From positions 94,933 through 158,932 of the forward strand of contig NZ_CAJUPR010000006.1 in assembly GCF_910588665.1 (NCBI RefSeq): a stretch of 64,000 nucleotides of DNA. The letters run 5' to 3'. The notes under the pieces are model-generated. The model saw nothing but the letters and a program-made list of their open reading frames with translations, did no database searches and was not told the origin of the DNA. Source of the DNA: an uncultured Brachyspira sp. (lineage in GTDB: Bacteria; Spirochaetota; Brachyspiria; Brachyspirales; Brachyspiraceae). Numbering within the stretch: position 1 is the first letter of the stretch; each line of letters opens with the position of its first letter. This document shows positions 51,888-59,960 of the stretch, piece by piece. A program made the translations under genes and the position numbers.

Positions 51888-51915
51888 ATTATAACATATA
51901 TAAAATTTATTTCAA
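51888..51915 (-). promoter_or_regulatory. Promoter of the tRNA-Ser/tRNA-Arg pair
   Basis: Minus strand: TTGAAA (51910-51915), 16-bp spacer, TATAAT (51888-51893). The start falls about 11 bp before tRNA-Ser. Confidence 0.65.
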
Positions 51916-51945
51916 GTTTTTTTTATCTTTTATTAATTTTTTAGT

Positions 51946-52695
51946 TTAATCATTTTTAAAAAATGCTCTTCTGAAATAAAGCCCATGAGCAGGAGCCGTT
52001 ACAAATGCGCTTGATCTATCTTCTCTTTTTAAAATATCTTCTATAAAATTAACAGGCATTCTTTTTTTCTGACCTTCAACCAAAGTCCCGACTATTATTC
52101 TAACCATATTATGCAAAAAAGCATTACCCCTAATAATAAAATATATAGTATCGCCCCTTCTTACTGCTTTAACTCTTTCCAAATATCTGAACTTTGTATC
52201 GTTTTCATCTTCTGAAGAACAAAATGATGTAAAATTATGCTCCCCTACTAAATATTTTGCATATTCATTAATAAGTTTTTCATCTATTATATTTTTTCTA
52301 TAAAACCAAGCGTATCTGTTATAAAAAGGAAAAGATATATATCCGTTATGAACTATATATAAATACTCTCTGAATACTGCCGAAGCTCTGGCATTAAAAT
52401 TATCTTCCATTTCTTCGGCTTTTATTATTCTTAAATCTCTGTCTAAGCAGGAGTTTAAAGCTGTATGAACTCTGTCAATAGGCACAATCATTTCAGGTAT
52501 TCTGAAATTAGCAACCTGTCCTAATGCATGAACTCCTGCATCGGTTCTTCCGCATCCGTATATAGTTATTTTTTCTCCGTATATTTTCTGAACTGCTTTA
52601 TATATTTCTCCCTGCACTGTTCTCAAATTGGGCTGTATCTGCCAGCCGTAAAAATCTGTACCGTCATACTGTATTGTTATTTTTATATTATTCAT
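51946..52695 (-). CDS. truA: tRNA pseudouridine(38-40) synthase
   Basis: About 249 residues. Seen: ITIQYDGTDFYGWQIQPNLRTVQGE, GRTDAGVHALGQVANF with the catalytic Asp, FNARASAVFREYLYIVHNG, and FLHNMVRIIVGTLVEGQK. It isomerises uridines in the anticodon stem-loop. I place the start at ATG 52693-52695 (MNNIKITIQYDG), because the longer reading from 52719 would begin inside the terminator hairpin at 52711-52740 of the upstream gene. No clear Shine-Dalgarno is seen for either. Confidence 0.93.
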   Translation of the reverse strand: MNNIKITIQYDGTDFYGWQIQPNLRTVQGEIYKAVQKIYGEKITIYGCGRTDAGVHALGQVANFRIPEMIVPIDRVHTALNSCLDRDLRIIKAEEMEDNFNARASAVFREYLYIVHNGYISFPFYNRYAWFYRKNIIDEKLINEYAKYLVGEHNFTSFCSSEDENDTKFRYLERVKAVRRGDTIYFIIRGNAFLHNMVRIIVGTLVEGQKKRMPVNFIEDILKREDRSSAFVTAPAHGLYFRRAFFKND

Positions 52696-52710
52696 AATGC
52701 ATAAAGCAAA

Positions 52711-52740
52711 AAAGCCCATATAATATCTTATACAGGCTTT
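52711..52740 (-). terminator. Terminator after the ABC binding lipoprotein gene
   Basis: Minus strand AAAGCC (52735-52740) and GGCTTT (52711-52716) with an AT-rich loop, followed by TTTTGCTTT. The short stem makes it a modest candidate. Confidence 0.55.
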
Positions 52741-52761
52741 ATATAAACTGATTAAATAATT

Positions 52762-53724
52762 TTATAAATCCGAAGGTATTATTATGCCTAATTTATGCGC
52801 CGCATTAGTATTTACTTCCAGCACAGGATTTTGTATATATTCTATAGGCATAGACGCAGGTTCTGACTCGCCTTTAAGTATTTTTACAGCCTGATAAGCA
52901 GTTAATTTTCCAAGCTCATAATAATCTATGCCGTAAGTTGCAAGTCCTCCCGCATTAAGCATTCCAGCCTCTCCGCATATAACGGGTATTTTGGCAGGCT
53001 CGGTAATAGAAATTACATTAGCCATACCTGAAGAAACCATATTATCGGTAGGCACATATACTGCATCAACTTTTCCTACTAAGCTTTGAACTATCTGCTG
53101 TATATCGTTAGGATTGGTGATTGCGGCATCAATATATGATAAACCGATTTCATCTGCTTTTTCTTTTGCCATATCAACTTGGAATTTTGAGTTTTGTTCG
53201 CTTGAATTATATAAAAATGCTATTTTCTTAGCCGAAGGAACTAATTTTTTCAGCAAATCTATTTGTTCCTTTACAGGAGTTAAATCCGAAGTGCCCGTAA
53301 CATTTCCTCCAGGAGCATTATTATCAGCAACCAATTTTGAATCGGCAGGATCAGTAACCGCTGTAACAAGTATGGGTATATCTTTAGTGATGTTTGCCGC
53401 TGCCTGCGCTGCAGGAGTTGCTATTGCAAGTATTAAATCTGCTCTGTCATTAACAAATTTCTGCGATATTGTAATGCAGTTTGCCTGTTCTCCCTGAGCA
53501 TTCTGATAATCTATAATAATATTTTTTCCGTCTTCATAACCTGCTTCTTTTAATCCGTCTACAAAACCTTGATTAGCTTTATCCAAAGCATTATGCTCCA
53601 CCAACTGAAGTATTCCTATTTTTAAAACTTTACCGTCTTCAGAAAATGTATTAACAGAATTATCCGAACAAGAAACAGCCGATATTACAGCTGATAATAA
53701 CAATATAGACAATAACCTTTTCAT
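52762..53724 (-). CDS. ABC transporter substrate-binding lipoprotein (TrpX/PF04392 type)
   Basis: A 320-residue lipoprotein: signal peptide ending AVSC, Cys20. The mature part matches the ABC_sub_bind family: KIGILQLVEHNALDKANQGFVDGLKEAGYEDGKNI, VNDRADLILAIATPAAQAAANITKDIPILVTAVTDP, GGNVTGTSDLTPVKEQIDLLKKLVP, DAVYVPTDNMVSSGM and ATYGIDYYELGKLTAYQAVKIL. Members often carry aromatic amino acids, but the ligand is unknown. No cognate permease or ATPase adjoins; its own promoter and a terminator make it a single gene. Confidence 0.88.
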   Translation of the reverse strand: MKRLLSILLLSAVISAVSCSDNSVNTFSEDGKVLKIGILQLVEHNALDKANQGFVDGLKEAGYEDGKNIIIDYQNAQGEQANCITISQKFVNDRADLILAIATPAAQAAANITKDIPILVTAVTDPADSKLVADNNAPGGNVTGTSDLTPVKEQIDLLKKLVPSAKKIAFLYNSSEQNSKFQVDMAKEKADEIGLSYIDAAITNPNDIQQIVQSLVGKVDAVYVPTDNMVSSGMANVISITEPAKIPVICGEAGMLNAGGLATYGIDYYELGKLTAYQAVKILKGESEPASMPIEYIQNPVLEVNTNAAHKLGIIIPSDL

Positions 53725-53762
53725 TATGATGTCTCCTTAAATACATAATTACCGCTTATAGT

Positions 53763-53791
53763 ATAATATAATATGCAGTTAATAAAGTCAA
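53763..53791 (-). promoter_or_regulatory. Promoter of ABC binding lipoprotein gene
   Basis: Minus strand: TTGACT (53786-53791), 17-bp spacer, TATTAT (53763-53768). Confidence 0.6.
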
Positions 53792-53863
53792 ATATTTATA
53801 AATTAAAAAATAATAATTTATTTAAGTAAAGTCTTAAATAGCGGAATAGATATAATTCAAATA

Positions 53864-53891
53864 TTGAAAATAATATATTTTATGGTATTAT
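53864..53891 (+). promoter_or_regulatory. Promoter of the DegT-fold/permease operon
   Basis: TTGAAA (53864-53869), 16-bp spacer, TATTAT (53886-53891). Confidence 0.55.
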
Positions 53892-53929
53892 ATTTCACTG
53901 TAATAATAAACTAAATACAGGACAATAAA

Positions 53930-54982
53930 TTGATAAGACATTCCAGACCTACCATAAGAAAAAAGGATTTAGAATCTGCTTTAAGGGTTATGATAAGCGA
54001 TAATCTTGCAACAGGAGATGTTATACATGAGTTTGAAAGAAATTTTGCAAACTATTTCGGAAAAGGATTTACAGCTATATTTGTTAATAGCGGAAGCGCC
54101 GCATTGGAATTGATATTGAGATATCTTAATATAGGAGAAGGCGATGAGGTTATAATGTCCTCTTTTCTTAATGCCTCGCCTCTTCAGACAGTTATAAATC
54201 TAAAAGCTTCTCCTGTACTTATAGATATAGACGAAGACAGCTTTCAAATATCTATGGATAATGTAATAGAATCTATTAATAAAAAAACAAAAGCAATTAT
54301 AGTTTCGCATATGTTCGGAAACTGCACTTTGATAGATGAACTTGCCGATATTAAAATACCCGTTATAGAAGATGCATCTCATAGCTTGGGAGGAAGATAC
54401 AGAGATAATTTGCTTGGAAGCTTCGGAGATTTTGCCTATTTCTCACTATCTGCAACAAGAATGATTACTTCAGGCGGTGCAGGCGGAATGATACTTACAA
54501 AAAAAAAGGGAATGGACGCCATAAGAGATATAATTCATTATGATAAAAAAGAAAGCTTTATAAAAAGATTTAATTACTGCGCAACAGATCTTCAGGCTTC
54601 TATAGGAATAGAAGAACTTAAGCATCTTGAAAGAATGGTTGAAGTGAGAGCCGATATTGCTTCTTTTTATGATAATGCTGTACTTGAAAGCAATTTAATG
54701 AAGCTATCCGTACATGACAGTGAAAAGCCTTCGTATTACAGATATGTATGTATGCTTAACGGAAATATGAATATTCATGATGCTGTAAAAATGTTTGAGC
54801 GTCATAATGTGGAAGCCGCAAGACCTGTATTCAAACCTCTGCATAGGTATCTTAATCTGCCTAATGAAAATTACCCTAATACTGAAAATGCATATTTAAA
54901 AAGCATATCACTGCCTATATACCCTACTTTGCAGAAAAACGAGGCAGAACTTATATGCAAATTAATAAAGCAGATAAGATAA
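53930..54982 (+). CDS. DegT/DnrJ/EryC1-fold protein lacking the PLP lysine
   Basis: A 350-residue protein of the DegT aminotransferase family. Seen: RHSRPTIRKKDLESAL, FVNSGSAALELILRYLNIGEGDEVIMSSF, IEDASHSLGGRY and GDFAYFSLSATRMITSGGAGGM, then the C-terminal YYRYVCMLNG, RPVFKPLHRYL. In ordinary members the Schiff-base Lys is in the block FSxxxTKxxxxGxGG; here this residue is Arg177 (codon AGA, 54458-54460). So normal transamination is doubtful and a dehydratase-like or non-catalytic role is possible. Start is TTG at 53930 behind CAGGAC. Confidence 0.8.
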   Translation: MIRHSRPTIRKKDLESALRVMISDNLATGDVIHEFERNFANYFGKGFTAIFVNSGSAALELILRYLNIGEGDEVIMSSFLNASPLQTVINLKASPVLIDIDEDSFQISMDNVIESINKKTKAIIVSHMFGNCTLIDELADIKIPVIEDASHSLGGRYRDNLLGSFGDFAYFSLSATRMITSGGAGGMILTKKKGMDAIRDIIHYDKKESFIKRFNYCATDLQASIGIEELKHLERMVEVRADIASFYDNAVLESNLMKLSVHDSEKPSYYRYVCMLNGNMNIHDAVKMFERHNVEAARPVFKPLHRYLNLPNENYPNTENAYLKSISLPIYPTLQKNEAELICKLIKQIR

Positions 54983-55036
54983 TAATCATATTTGAAACTA
55001 TAAGTTTATAATAACAAATTTAAGGAAATAATAATT

Positions 55037-55858
55037 ATGGAAATATTTGAATATGATTTTATGCGTAAAGCTTTTCTGGTAGGAATTATGCTTGCCGTAA
55101 TCATACCCTGTATAGGCATTGTTGTGGTATTAAAAAGGCTTTCTATGATGGGGGACGCTCTATCGCATACTTCTCTTGCAGGAGTTACATTCGGTTTGGT
55201 TTTCAATATAAATCCTATAGCAGCTTCTATTATATTCTGCATATTATCCGCATTATCAATAGAGTTTATAAGAAAAAAAATTTCAAAATACAGCGAAATG
55301 TCAATATCTATTATAATGTCTGCCTCTGTATCAATTGCAGGGATACTTTCAGGATTTGTACAAAATAATTCTAACTTCAACAGCTTTTTATTCGGAAGCA
55401 TTGTTGCTATAAGCGATTTTGAATTAAAGCTTATAATATTAATAAGTTCAATATCCATACTTATTTTTATTTTATTATACAAAGAAATTTTTTATATAGC
55501 ATTCAATGAAAGGCTTGCAAAACTTTCAGGCGTGCCTGTAAGCAGAATAAATTTCATATTCACAATACTTACTGCTGTAACGGTATCAATATCTGCCAGA
55601 ACTATAGGAGCTTTGATAGTATCCTCTATGATGGTAGTTCCAATTGCATGTTCTATGCAGATTGCAGACAGCTATAAAAAAACTATTATTTATGCCGTAT
55701 TATTTAATTTATTTTTTACGGTATCTGGAATATTTATTTCTTACTATAAAGGATTAAAACCCGGAGCTGCGATAGTTTTAATCAGTATAATAAGCTTTAT
55801 TATAATAATATTATTTAAATCTGCCTTATCATCAAAGCATAATAAAAACTTTTCATAA
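55037..55858 (+). CDS. Metal ABC transporter permease (ZnuB/TroC/MntB family)
   Basis: A 273-residue inner-membrane permease with 7-8 hydrophobic helices: FLVGIMLAVIIPCIGIVVVLKRLSMMGDALSHTSLAGVTFGL (conserved opening), ISIIMSASVSIAGILSGFVQ, NSFLFGSIVAI, LAKLSGVPVSRINFIFTIL, ARTIGALIVSSMMVVPIACSMQIA. It belongs with the ATPase and binding protein at 55903-57528 but is on the opposite strand, convergent with them, and sits 54 bp after the DegT-fold gene. Zinc or manganese as substrate cannot be told by eye. Confidence 0.9.
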   Translation: MEIFEYDFMRKAFLVGIMLAVIIPCIGIVVVLKRLSMMGDALSHTSLAGVTFGLVFNINPIAASIIFCILSALSIEFIRKKISKYSEMSISIIMSASVSIAGILSGFVQNNSNFNSFLFGSIVAISDFELKLIILISSISILIFILLYKEIFYIAFNERLAKLSGVPVSRINFIFTILTAVTVSISARTIGALIVSSMMVVPIACSMQIADSYKKTIIYAVLFNLFFTVSGIFISYYKGLKPGAAIVLISIISFIIIILFKSALSSKHNKNFS

Positions 55859-55902
55859 GTTCATAGTAAAAATAAGATATTACAATAATTGTTTATTAAG
55901 AA

Positions 55903-56643
55903 CTAACATGAGCAAATATCATCTTTATGAGGATGCTTATGTTTATGAGAAAGCTCATCATTTATCTGATTTTTTTCAAGCTCAATTAAAGAACCCTCTT
56001 CAAAACAAAATATTCTATTAGATATATAAGATATTCTTTCAAAATCATGAGTTACCATTATTACAGTTATCTTTTTTTCATTATTCAAATCATACAGTAT
56101 TTTATATATTAAATTTACAGTTTCGCTGTCAACTCCGTTAGCAGGTTCATCAAGAAGAAGAATATCAGGATTTGATATTAAAGTTCTTGCTAAAAATACT
56201 CTCTGAATTTGTCCTCCCGAAAGCTTTGATATCATTCTGTCTTTATACTTTTCCATTCCGAAAAGCCTTAACGAATTCATAACTTTAATACGGTGATTCT
56301 TATTAGGAAATCTGAATAAACCTATATCGTAAAAATTATTCGACATTACTATTTCATAAACTGTAGCAGGAAAGTTTAAAATTTTAGAATAGGCATTTTG
56401 TTCTAAATATCCTATCTTATTCCACTCTTTAAATTTATGTATATCCTCTTCATAAATATTTATAGAGCCTCTGTATCTGTTGATCTCTCCTAAAATGAGT
56501 TTTAATATAGTGCTTTTTCCTGCTCCGTTGGATCCTATTATAGAAACAAAATCACCTCTATTTATATCAAAGCTTATGCATTTAAGTATATCATCAGAGC
56601 CATATCCGAAATGCACATTTTTAAACTCTATAATTTTACTCAT
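55903..56643 (-). CDS. Metal ABC transporter ATP-binding protein (ZnuC/TroB family)
   Basis: A 246-residue cytoplasmic ATPase. Walker A SIIGSNGAGKSTILKLI, Q-loop LEQN, signature KLSGGQIQRVFLARTLI, Walker B DILLLDEPANGVD and the H-loop VTHDFERI are all present. The C-terminal tail SHKHKHPHKDDICSC has four His and two Cys and looks metal-binding. It is the second gene of a unit after the binding protein, 6 bp apart. Confidence 0.92.
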   Translation of the reverse strand: MSKIIEFKNVHFGYGSDDILKCISFDINRGDFVSIIGSNGAGKSTILKLILGEINRYRGSINIYEEDIHKFKEWNKIGYLEQNAYSKILNFPATVYEIVMSNNFYDIGLFRFPNKNHRIKVMNSLRLFGMEKYKDRMISKLSGGQIQRVFLARTLISNPDILLLDEPANGVDSETVNLIYKILYDLNNEKKITVIMVTHDFERISYISNRIFCFEEGSLIELEKNQINDELSHKHKHPHKDDICSC

Positions 56644-56649
56644 AATATA

Positions 56650-57528
56650 TTAATTAAGTCCGTTAGTTAATGATATAATATTTTTTTCCATCACAGAAAA
56701 ATAATCTTCTCCCGAATTAATATGCTCGGCACTTAAAGATTCTATAGGATTTAATGTTAATATTTTTACTCCCGTTTCTTTTGCAATAGAATCCGCCAGA
56801 TTTGAACTTGAAAAATCTTCACAAAATACAGCTTTAACATTATTATTTTTTATAAAATCTATTATGCCTGACATAGTCTTAGGATCCGCCTCATCTCTTG
56901 CAATGGCGACCTGATTTAATGAATAAGCTCTGCAAAAATGTCCGAAAGCCGGGTGAGTTACAACCAAATTAGTATTTTTTATTTTTGAAAGAGAATCTTT
57001 AATACTATTATCCAATCTATCAAGCTTATCTGCATAAAAATTATAATTAGAATTATAATAATCTGCATTATCAGAATCTATTTCGGATAATGCATTTTTG
57101 ATATTTTCCATCTGTTTTTTTGCTTTTAAAGGAGAAATCCAAAAATGAGGATCCAAACCTTCTATGCTCATGTTGGAAGAAGCTTCAATATATTTTAATT
57201 CTTTTACTGCATTTTTTACAGTATCAATATAATGCTCCATTCCCCCGCCGTTATAAATGAATAAATCTGCTTTTGTTAAATCAGCCATGTCTTTTGAAGT
57301 TATTTCAAAATCATGCGGTTCTGTTCCCGCAGATGTTATATTATAAGCATCTATTTTATCTGCACCTATTTTTTTTACAAAATCATATATAGGGTATATG
57401 CTCGCATAAACCTGAAGTTTGTCTGATGATGCCTCATTTTCTTTTAATAAATCGGAAGACTTTGAAAAGTTACCGCAGCTTATAAGCAAGAATAATATAA
57501 AAATAATTACTATATTTTTTTTTATCAT
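56650..57528 (-). CDS. Metal ABC transporter substrate-binding lipoprotein (TroA/ZnuA family)
   Basis: A 292-residue lipoprotein: signal peptide ending LLISC (Cys18). Cluster A-I metal ligands can be read in TEPHDFEIT, LDPHFWISP and THPAFGHFCRAY, with the final acidic ligand near VFCEDFSSSN. No His-rich loop is seen, so zinc is not favoured over manganese. It captures the metal in the periplasm for the ATPase and permease. Its promoter carries two palindromes. Confidence 0.9.
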   Translation of the reverse strand: MIKKNIVIIFILFLLISCGNFSKSSDLLKENEASSDKLQVYASIYPIYDFVKKIGADKIDAYNITSAGTEPHDFEITSKDMADLTKADLFIYNGGGMEHYIDTVKNAVKELKYIEASSNMSIEGLDPHFWISPLKAKKQMENIKNALSEIDSDNADYYNSNYNFYADKLDRLDNSIKDSLSKIKNTNLVVTHPAFGHFCRAYSLNQVAIARDEADPKTMSGIIDFIKNNNVKAVFCEDFSSSNLADSIAKETGVKILTLNPIESLSAEHINSGEDYFSVMEKNIISLTNGLN

Positions 57529-57562
57529 AAATATTTTATTCCTCTTTGATATATACCGCTAT

Positions 57563-57591
57563 ATTATAATATGATAATTATCAAATTTCAA
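57563..57591 (-). promoter_or_regulatory. Promoter of the metal ABC transporter unit
   Basis: Minus strand: TTGAAA (57586-57591), 17-bp spacer, TATAAT (57563-57568). Confidence 0.65.
57572..57583. promoter_or_regulatory. Palindrome in the promoter spacer
   Basis: TGATAATTATCA, a perfect 12-bp dyad in the -35/-10 spacer, resembling the half-site core of Fur-family boxes. Confidence 0.55.
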
Positions 57592-57592
57592 T

Positions 57593-57612
57593 ATGTTCTG
57601 CTGTACTAACAT
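57593..57612. promoter_or_regulatory. ATGTT-N10-AACAT dyad upstream of the metal transporter
   Basis: Ends 1 bp outside the -35 box. Same arms and spacing as the feoB dyads, and it shares CTAACATT with them. Confidence 0.6.
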
Positions 57613-57700
57613 TATTTAAAAGCATGCAAAAAATATATTATTAAGTATAATAATTTTTTCCGACAATCTTAATAATATTATAGTTTAGATTAGGATAATT

Positions 57701-58114
57701 ATGAAATACATTATATCGTTTTGTACAGTAATATTATTTATATATTCATGCACAACTTCAAAAGATACTCATATACATATAAATTATGAAAATGATAATA
57801 ATATTTTCGGCAGGAAGTTCAAATTAATAAATATGTATGCCAATATGAATATAACTATACAATTTGAAGAAAATACAATTTTCGGGTCTTCAAATATAGG
57901 AAATTATACATCTTCTTATACTGCAGACGGCGATATATTTAATATTATTTCAATATCATCAAAAAGAAATTCATCTGCCTGCAGAGAAGAAAGCAATGCT
58001 GAAAACAATTATTTCAGCATGTTAAAAAATGCAACTTCTTATGAGATTAAGGGAAAATATTTGATAATATATACTCTGTTATCAAGCGAAAATTTAGTAT
58101 TTGAAGAAATTTAG
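57701..58114 (+). CDS. META/HslJ-like lipoprotein 1
   Basis: A 137-residue lipoprotein with Cys17 (IYSC). The mature domain has GRKFKLINMYANMNITIQFEE, SSNIGNYTSSYTADGDIFNIISISS, NAENNYFSMLKNATSYEIKGKYLIIYT, i.e. the META pattern as in the proteins at 30901 and 58139, but more diverged (the TKM block reads SSKR). Its function is unknown. Next gene is 24 bp away. Confidence 0.7.
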   Translation: MKYIISFCTVILFIYSCTTSKDTHIHINYENDNNIFGRKFKLINMYANMNITIQFEENTIFGSSNIGNYTSSYTADGDIFNIISISSKRNSSACREESNAENNYFSMLKNATSYEIKGKYLIIYTLLSSENLVFEEI

Positions 58115-58138
58115 AAATGTATTTTTAGGATATTTTTA

Positions 58139-58549
58139 ATGGCAAAAAATTTCAGTTTAATATTTTATTTTATTATCATATTATTTATAAGTTCATGCGC
58201 TTCATCAAAGCAGACAATAAATATATCTACAAGTACTTTAAATGGAAAAACTTTTCAGCTTACAAATATGTTTGAAGGAAGAGGCATTACGATATCTTTT
58301 TATAATGAAGAGTTTTACGGCTACAGCGGATTTAATACATATCTTGGAAAATACGAAATGAGGCGCGGAAATATGATAATATTTAAAGATATGGCAGTAA
58401 CTAAAATGGGAGGAGCATCTGCCGCCGTTGAAGAAGAAAAACAATATATAGAACTTCTTAATAAAGCATCATCAATAGAACTTACAAGCGATACTCTTAA
58501 GATAATAACATTAGATGATGAAACACTTATATTCAAAAGAATTAAATAA
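58139..58549 (+). CDS. META/HslJ-like lipoprotein 2
   Basis: A 136-residue lipoprotein, Cys20 (FISSC). Core: LNGKTFQLTNMFEGRGITISFYNEEFYGYSGFNTYLGKY, MAVTKMGGASAAVEEEKQYIELLNKASSIELTSDTLKIITLDDETLIF, a good META match. It is followed, after two bases, by an ABC permease, so this lipoprotein could be expressed as part of that transporter unit. Confidence 0.72.
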   Translation: MAKNFSLIFYFIIILFISSCASSKQTINISTSTLNGKTFQLTNMFEGRGITISFYNEEFYGYSGFNTYLGKYEMRRGNMIIFKDMAVTKMGGASAAVEEEKQYIELLNKASSIELTSDTLKIITLDDETLIFKRIK

Positions 58550-58551
58550 TA

Positions 58552-59274
58552 ATGAATTATAAAAAAATTATTTATATAATACTCGGAATAGCTGTATTTA
58601 CTGCCGTATGGAATTTTACAGCATTTAAAATTAACTCTGAAATAATATTTCCCAACATGCATAATATATTAAAAAAACTAATTGAAATAATAATAGAAAA
58701 ATCTTTTTATAAAGACTTATTGTCAAGCATAATGCGTATATTAATAACATTTGCATTATCATTTTTATTGTCATTAATTTTAGGAATATTATCAGGAATA
58801 TTTATGCCTGTAAGATATATGCTGATACCTATAATAAATTTCATAAAAACAATACCAGCTATACCGTTAATACTGGTTGCGGTAATATGGTTTGACAATA
58901 ATACTGTACCTGTATTTGTTTCTATGCTTGTTATTTTTCCTATAATGTACGAATCTGTAACGGGCGCCATAATAAATACAGACTCTAAACTTATAGAGAT
59001 GTCGGCATCATATAATGTGTCTTTAAAAACTCAGATATTAAATCTTTATATACCGTCAGTAAAACCTCATATATTAACTGCTATGTCTCAGTCTATGGGA
59101 ATAACTTGGAAAAGCATATTGGCGGCTGAAATATTATCATTGCCCGCACTTGGAATAGGAAGCAGACTCTATGAATCTCATCTGTATTTAGACAGCGTAA
59201 GCTTATTTGCATATTGTTTAATTGCAATTATATTTAACGGTATATTTGAAATTATTATAAGGATTAAATCATGA
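58552..59274 (+). CDS. ABC transporter permease (SsuC/TauC/NitT-type)
   Basis: A 240-residue permease with about six membrane helices. The binding-protein-dependent loop is seen in SLILGILSGIFMPVRYMLIPIINFIKTIPAIPLILVAVIWF and EMSASYNVSLKTQILNLYIPSVKPHILTAMSQSMGITWKSILAAEIL, typical of the NitT/TauT family for sulfonate, thiamine-precursor and similar ligands. Its stop overlaps the ATPase start by 4 bp. No binding protein of that family adjoins; substrate unknown. Confidence 0.87.
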   Translation: MNYKKIIYIILGIAVFTAVWNFTAFKINSEIIFPNMHNILKKLIEIIIEKSFYKDLLSSIMRILITFALSFLLSLILGILSGIFMPVRYMLIPIINFIKTIPAIPLILVAVIWFDNNTVPVFVSMLVIFPIMYESVTGAIINTDSKLIEMSASYNVSLKTQILNLYIPSVKPHILTAMSQSMGITWKSILAAEILSLPALGIGSRLYESHLYLDSVSLFAYCLIAIIFNGIFEIIIRIKS

Positions 59275-59960
59275 TAAATAAAGGCATAGTATTAAAATTA
59301 GAAAATATAAGCCTTTCTTATAATAATTTAACGGTATTTAAAAACTTTAATGCAGAATTTCATCTGAATAAAATTAATATAATATTAGGCTCATCTGGCT
59401 GCGGCAAAACATCTCTTTTAAATATAATATCATCAAAAATAAATAAAAATGATAAAGCTTTCGTATATCAGGAACCAAGACTTCTAAACTTTTTTAATTC
59501 ATATAAAAATATAGAATATGTTTTAAAAAACAGAATAAAAGATAAAAATAAAAGAGATGAAAAAATAAAACTTTCATTAAAGATGACGGGGCTTATAAAT
59601 AATATCTATTCAAAACCAAATGAATTAAGCGGCGGAATGAAGCAGAGATTATCAATAGCAAGAGCATTAGCCTGCGATTCAAGTTTTATACTTATGGACG
59701 AGCCGCTTCAGGGACAGGATATAAAAAGAAAAAAGGAATTGTTAGATATAATAAAAAATATTCAATTAAAAACAAATAAAACATTATTTTATGTAACTCA
59801 TGATGTGTCGGAAGCCGTTATGCTTGGAGATTATATATATATACTGTCAAATAAAAATAATTATACAAGCATTATATTTAAAACATATATTGATAATAAT
59901 GACTTAAATAAAAAAAATAATTTCATATCAGAGTTTACAGATATATTAATAAATAACTGA
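59271..59960 (+). CDS. ABC transporter ATP-binding protein (NitT/TauT-type)
   Basis: A 229-residue ATPase: Walker A ILGSSGCGKTSLLN, Q-loop VYQEPRLLNFF, signature ELSGGMKQRLSIARALA, Walker B FILMDEPLQGQD, H-loop FYVTHDVSEAV. It overlaps the permease (ATGA) and completes it. Stop codon abuts the stop codon of the convergent antiporter gene with no spacer. Confidence 0.9.
   Translation: MINKGIVLKLENISLSYNNLTVFKNFNAEFHLNKINIILGSSGCGKTSLLNIISSKINKNDKAFVYQEPRLLNFFNSYKNIEYVLKNRIKDKNKRDEKIKLSLKMTGLINNIYSKPNELSGGMKQRLSIARALACDSSFILMDEPLQGQDIKRKKELLDIIKNIQLKTNKTLFYVTHDVSEAVMLGDYIYILSNKNNYTSIIFKTYIDNNDLNKKNNFISEFTDILINN

Noticed and set aside
51729..51944. Plus-strand ORF of 71 codons
   Set aside because: It reads through the complements of tRNA-Arg and tRNA-Ser and is not a gene.
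55006..55482. Minus-strand ORF of 158 codons
   Set aside because: It is antisense to the metal permease; open only because of the permease codon bias.
52762..59960. Pairing of the TrpX-type binding protein with the NitT/TauT-type permease/ATPase
   Set aside because: The binding-protein family normally works with LivH-like permeases, a different class; the two loci also have separate promoters.
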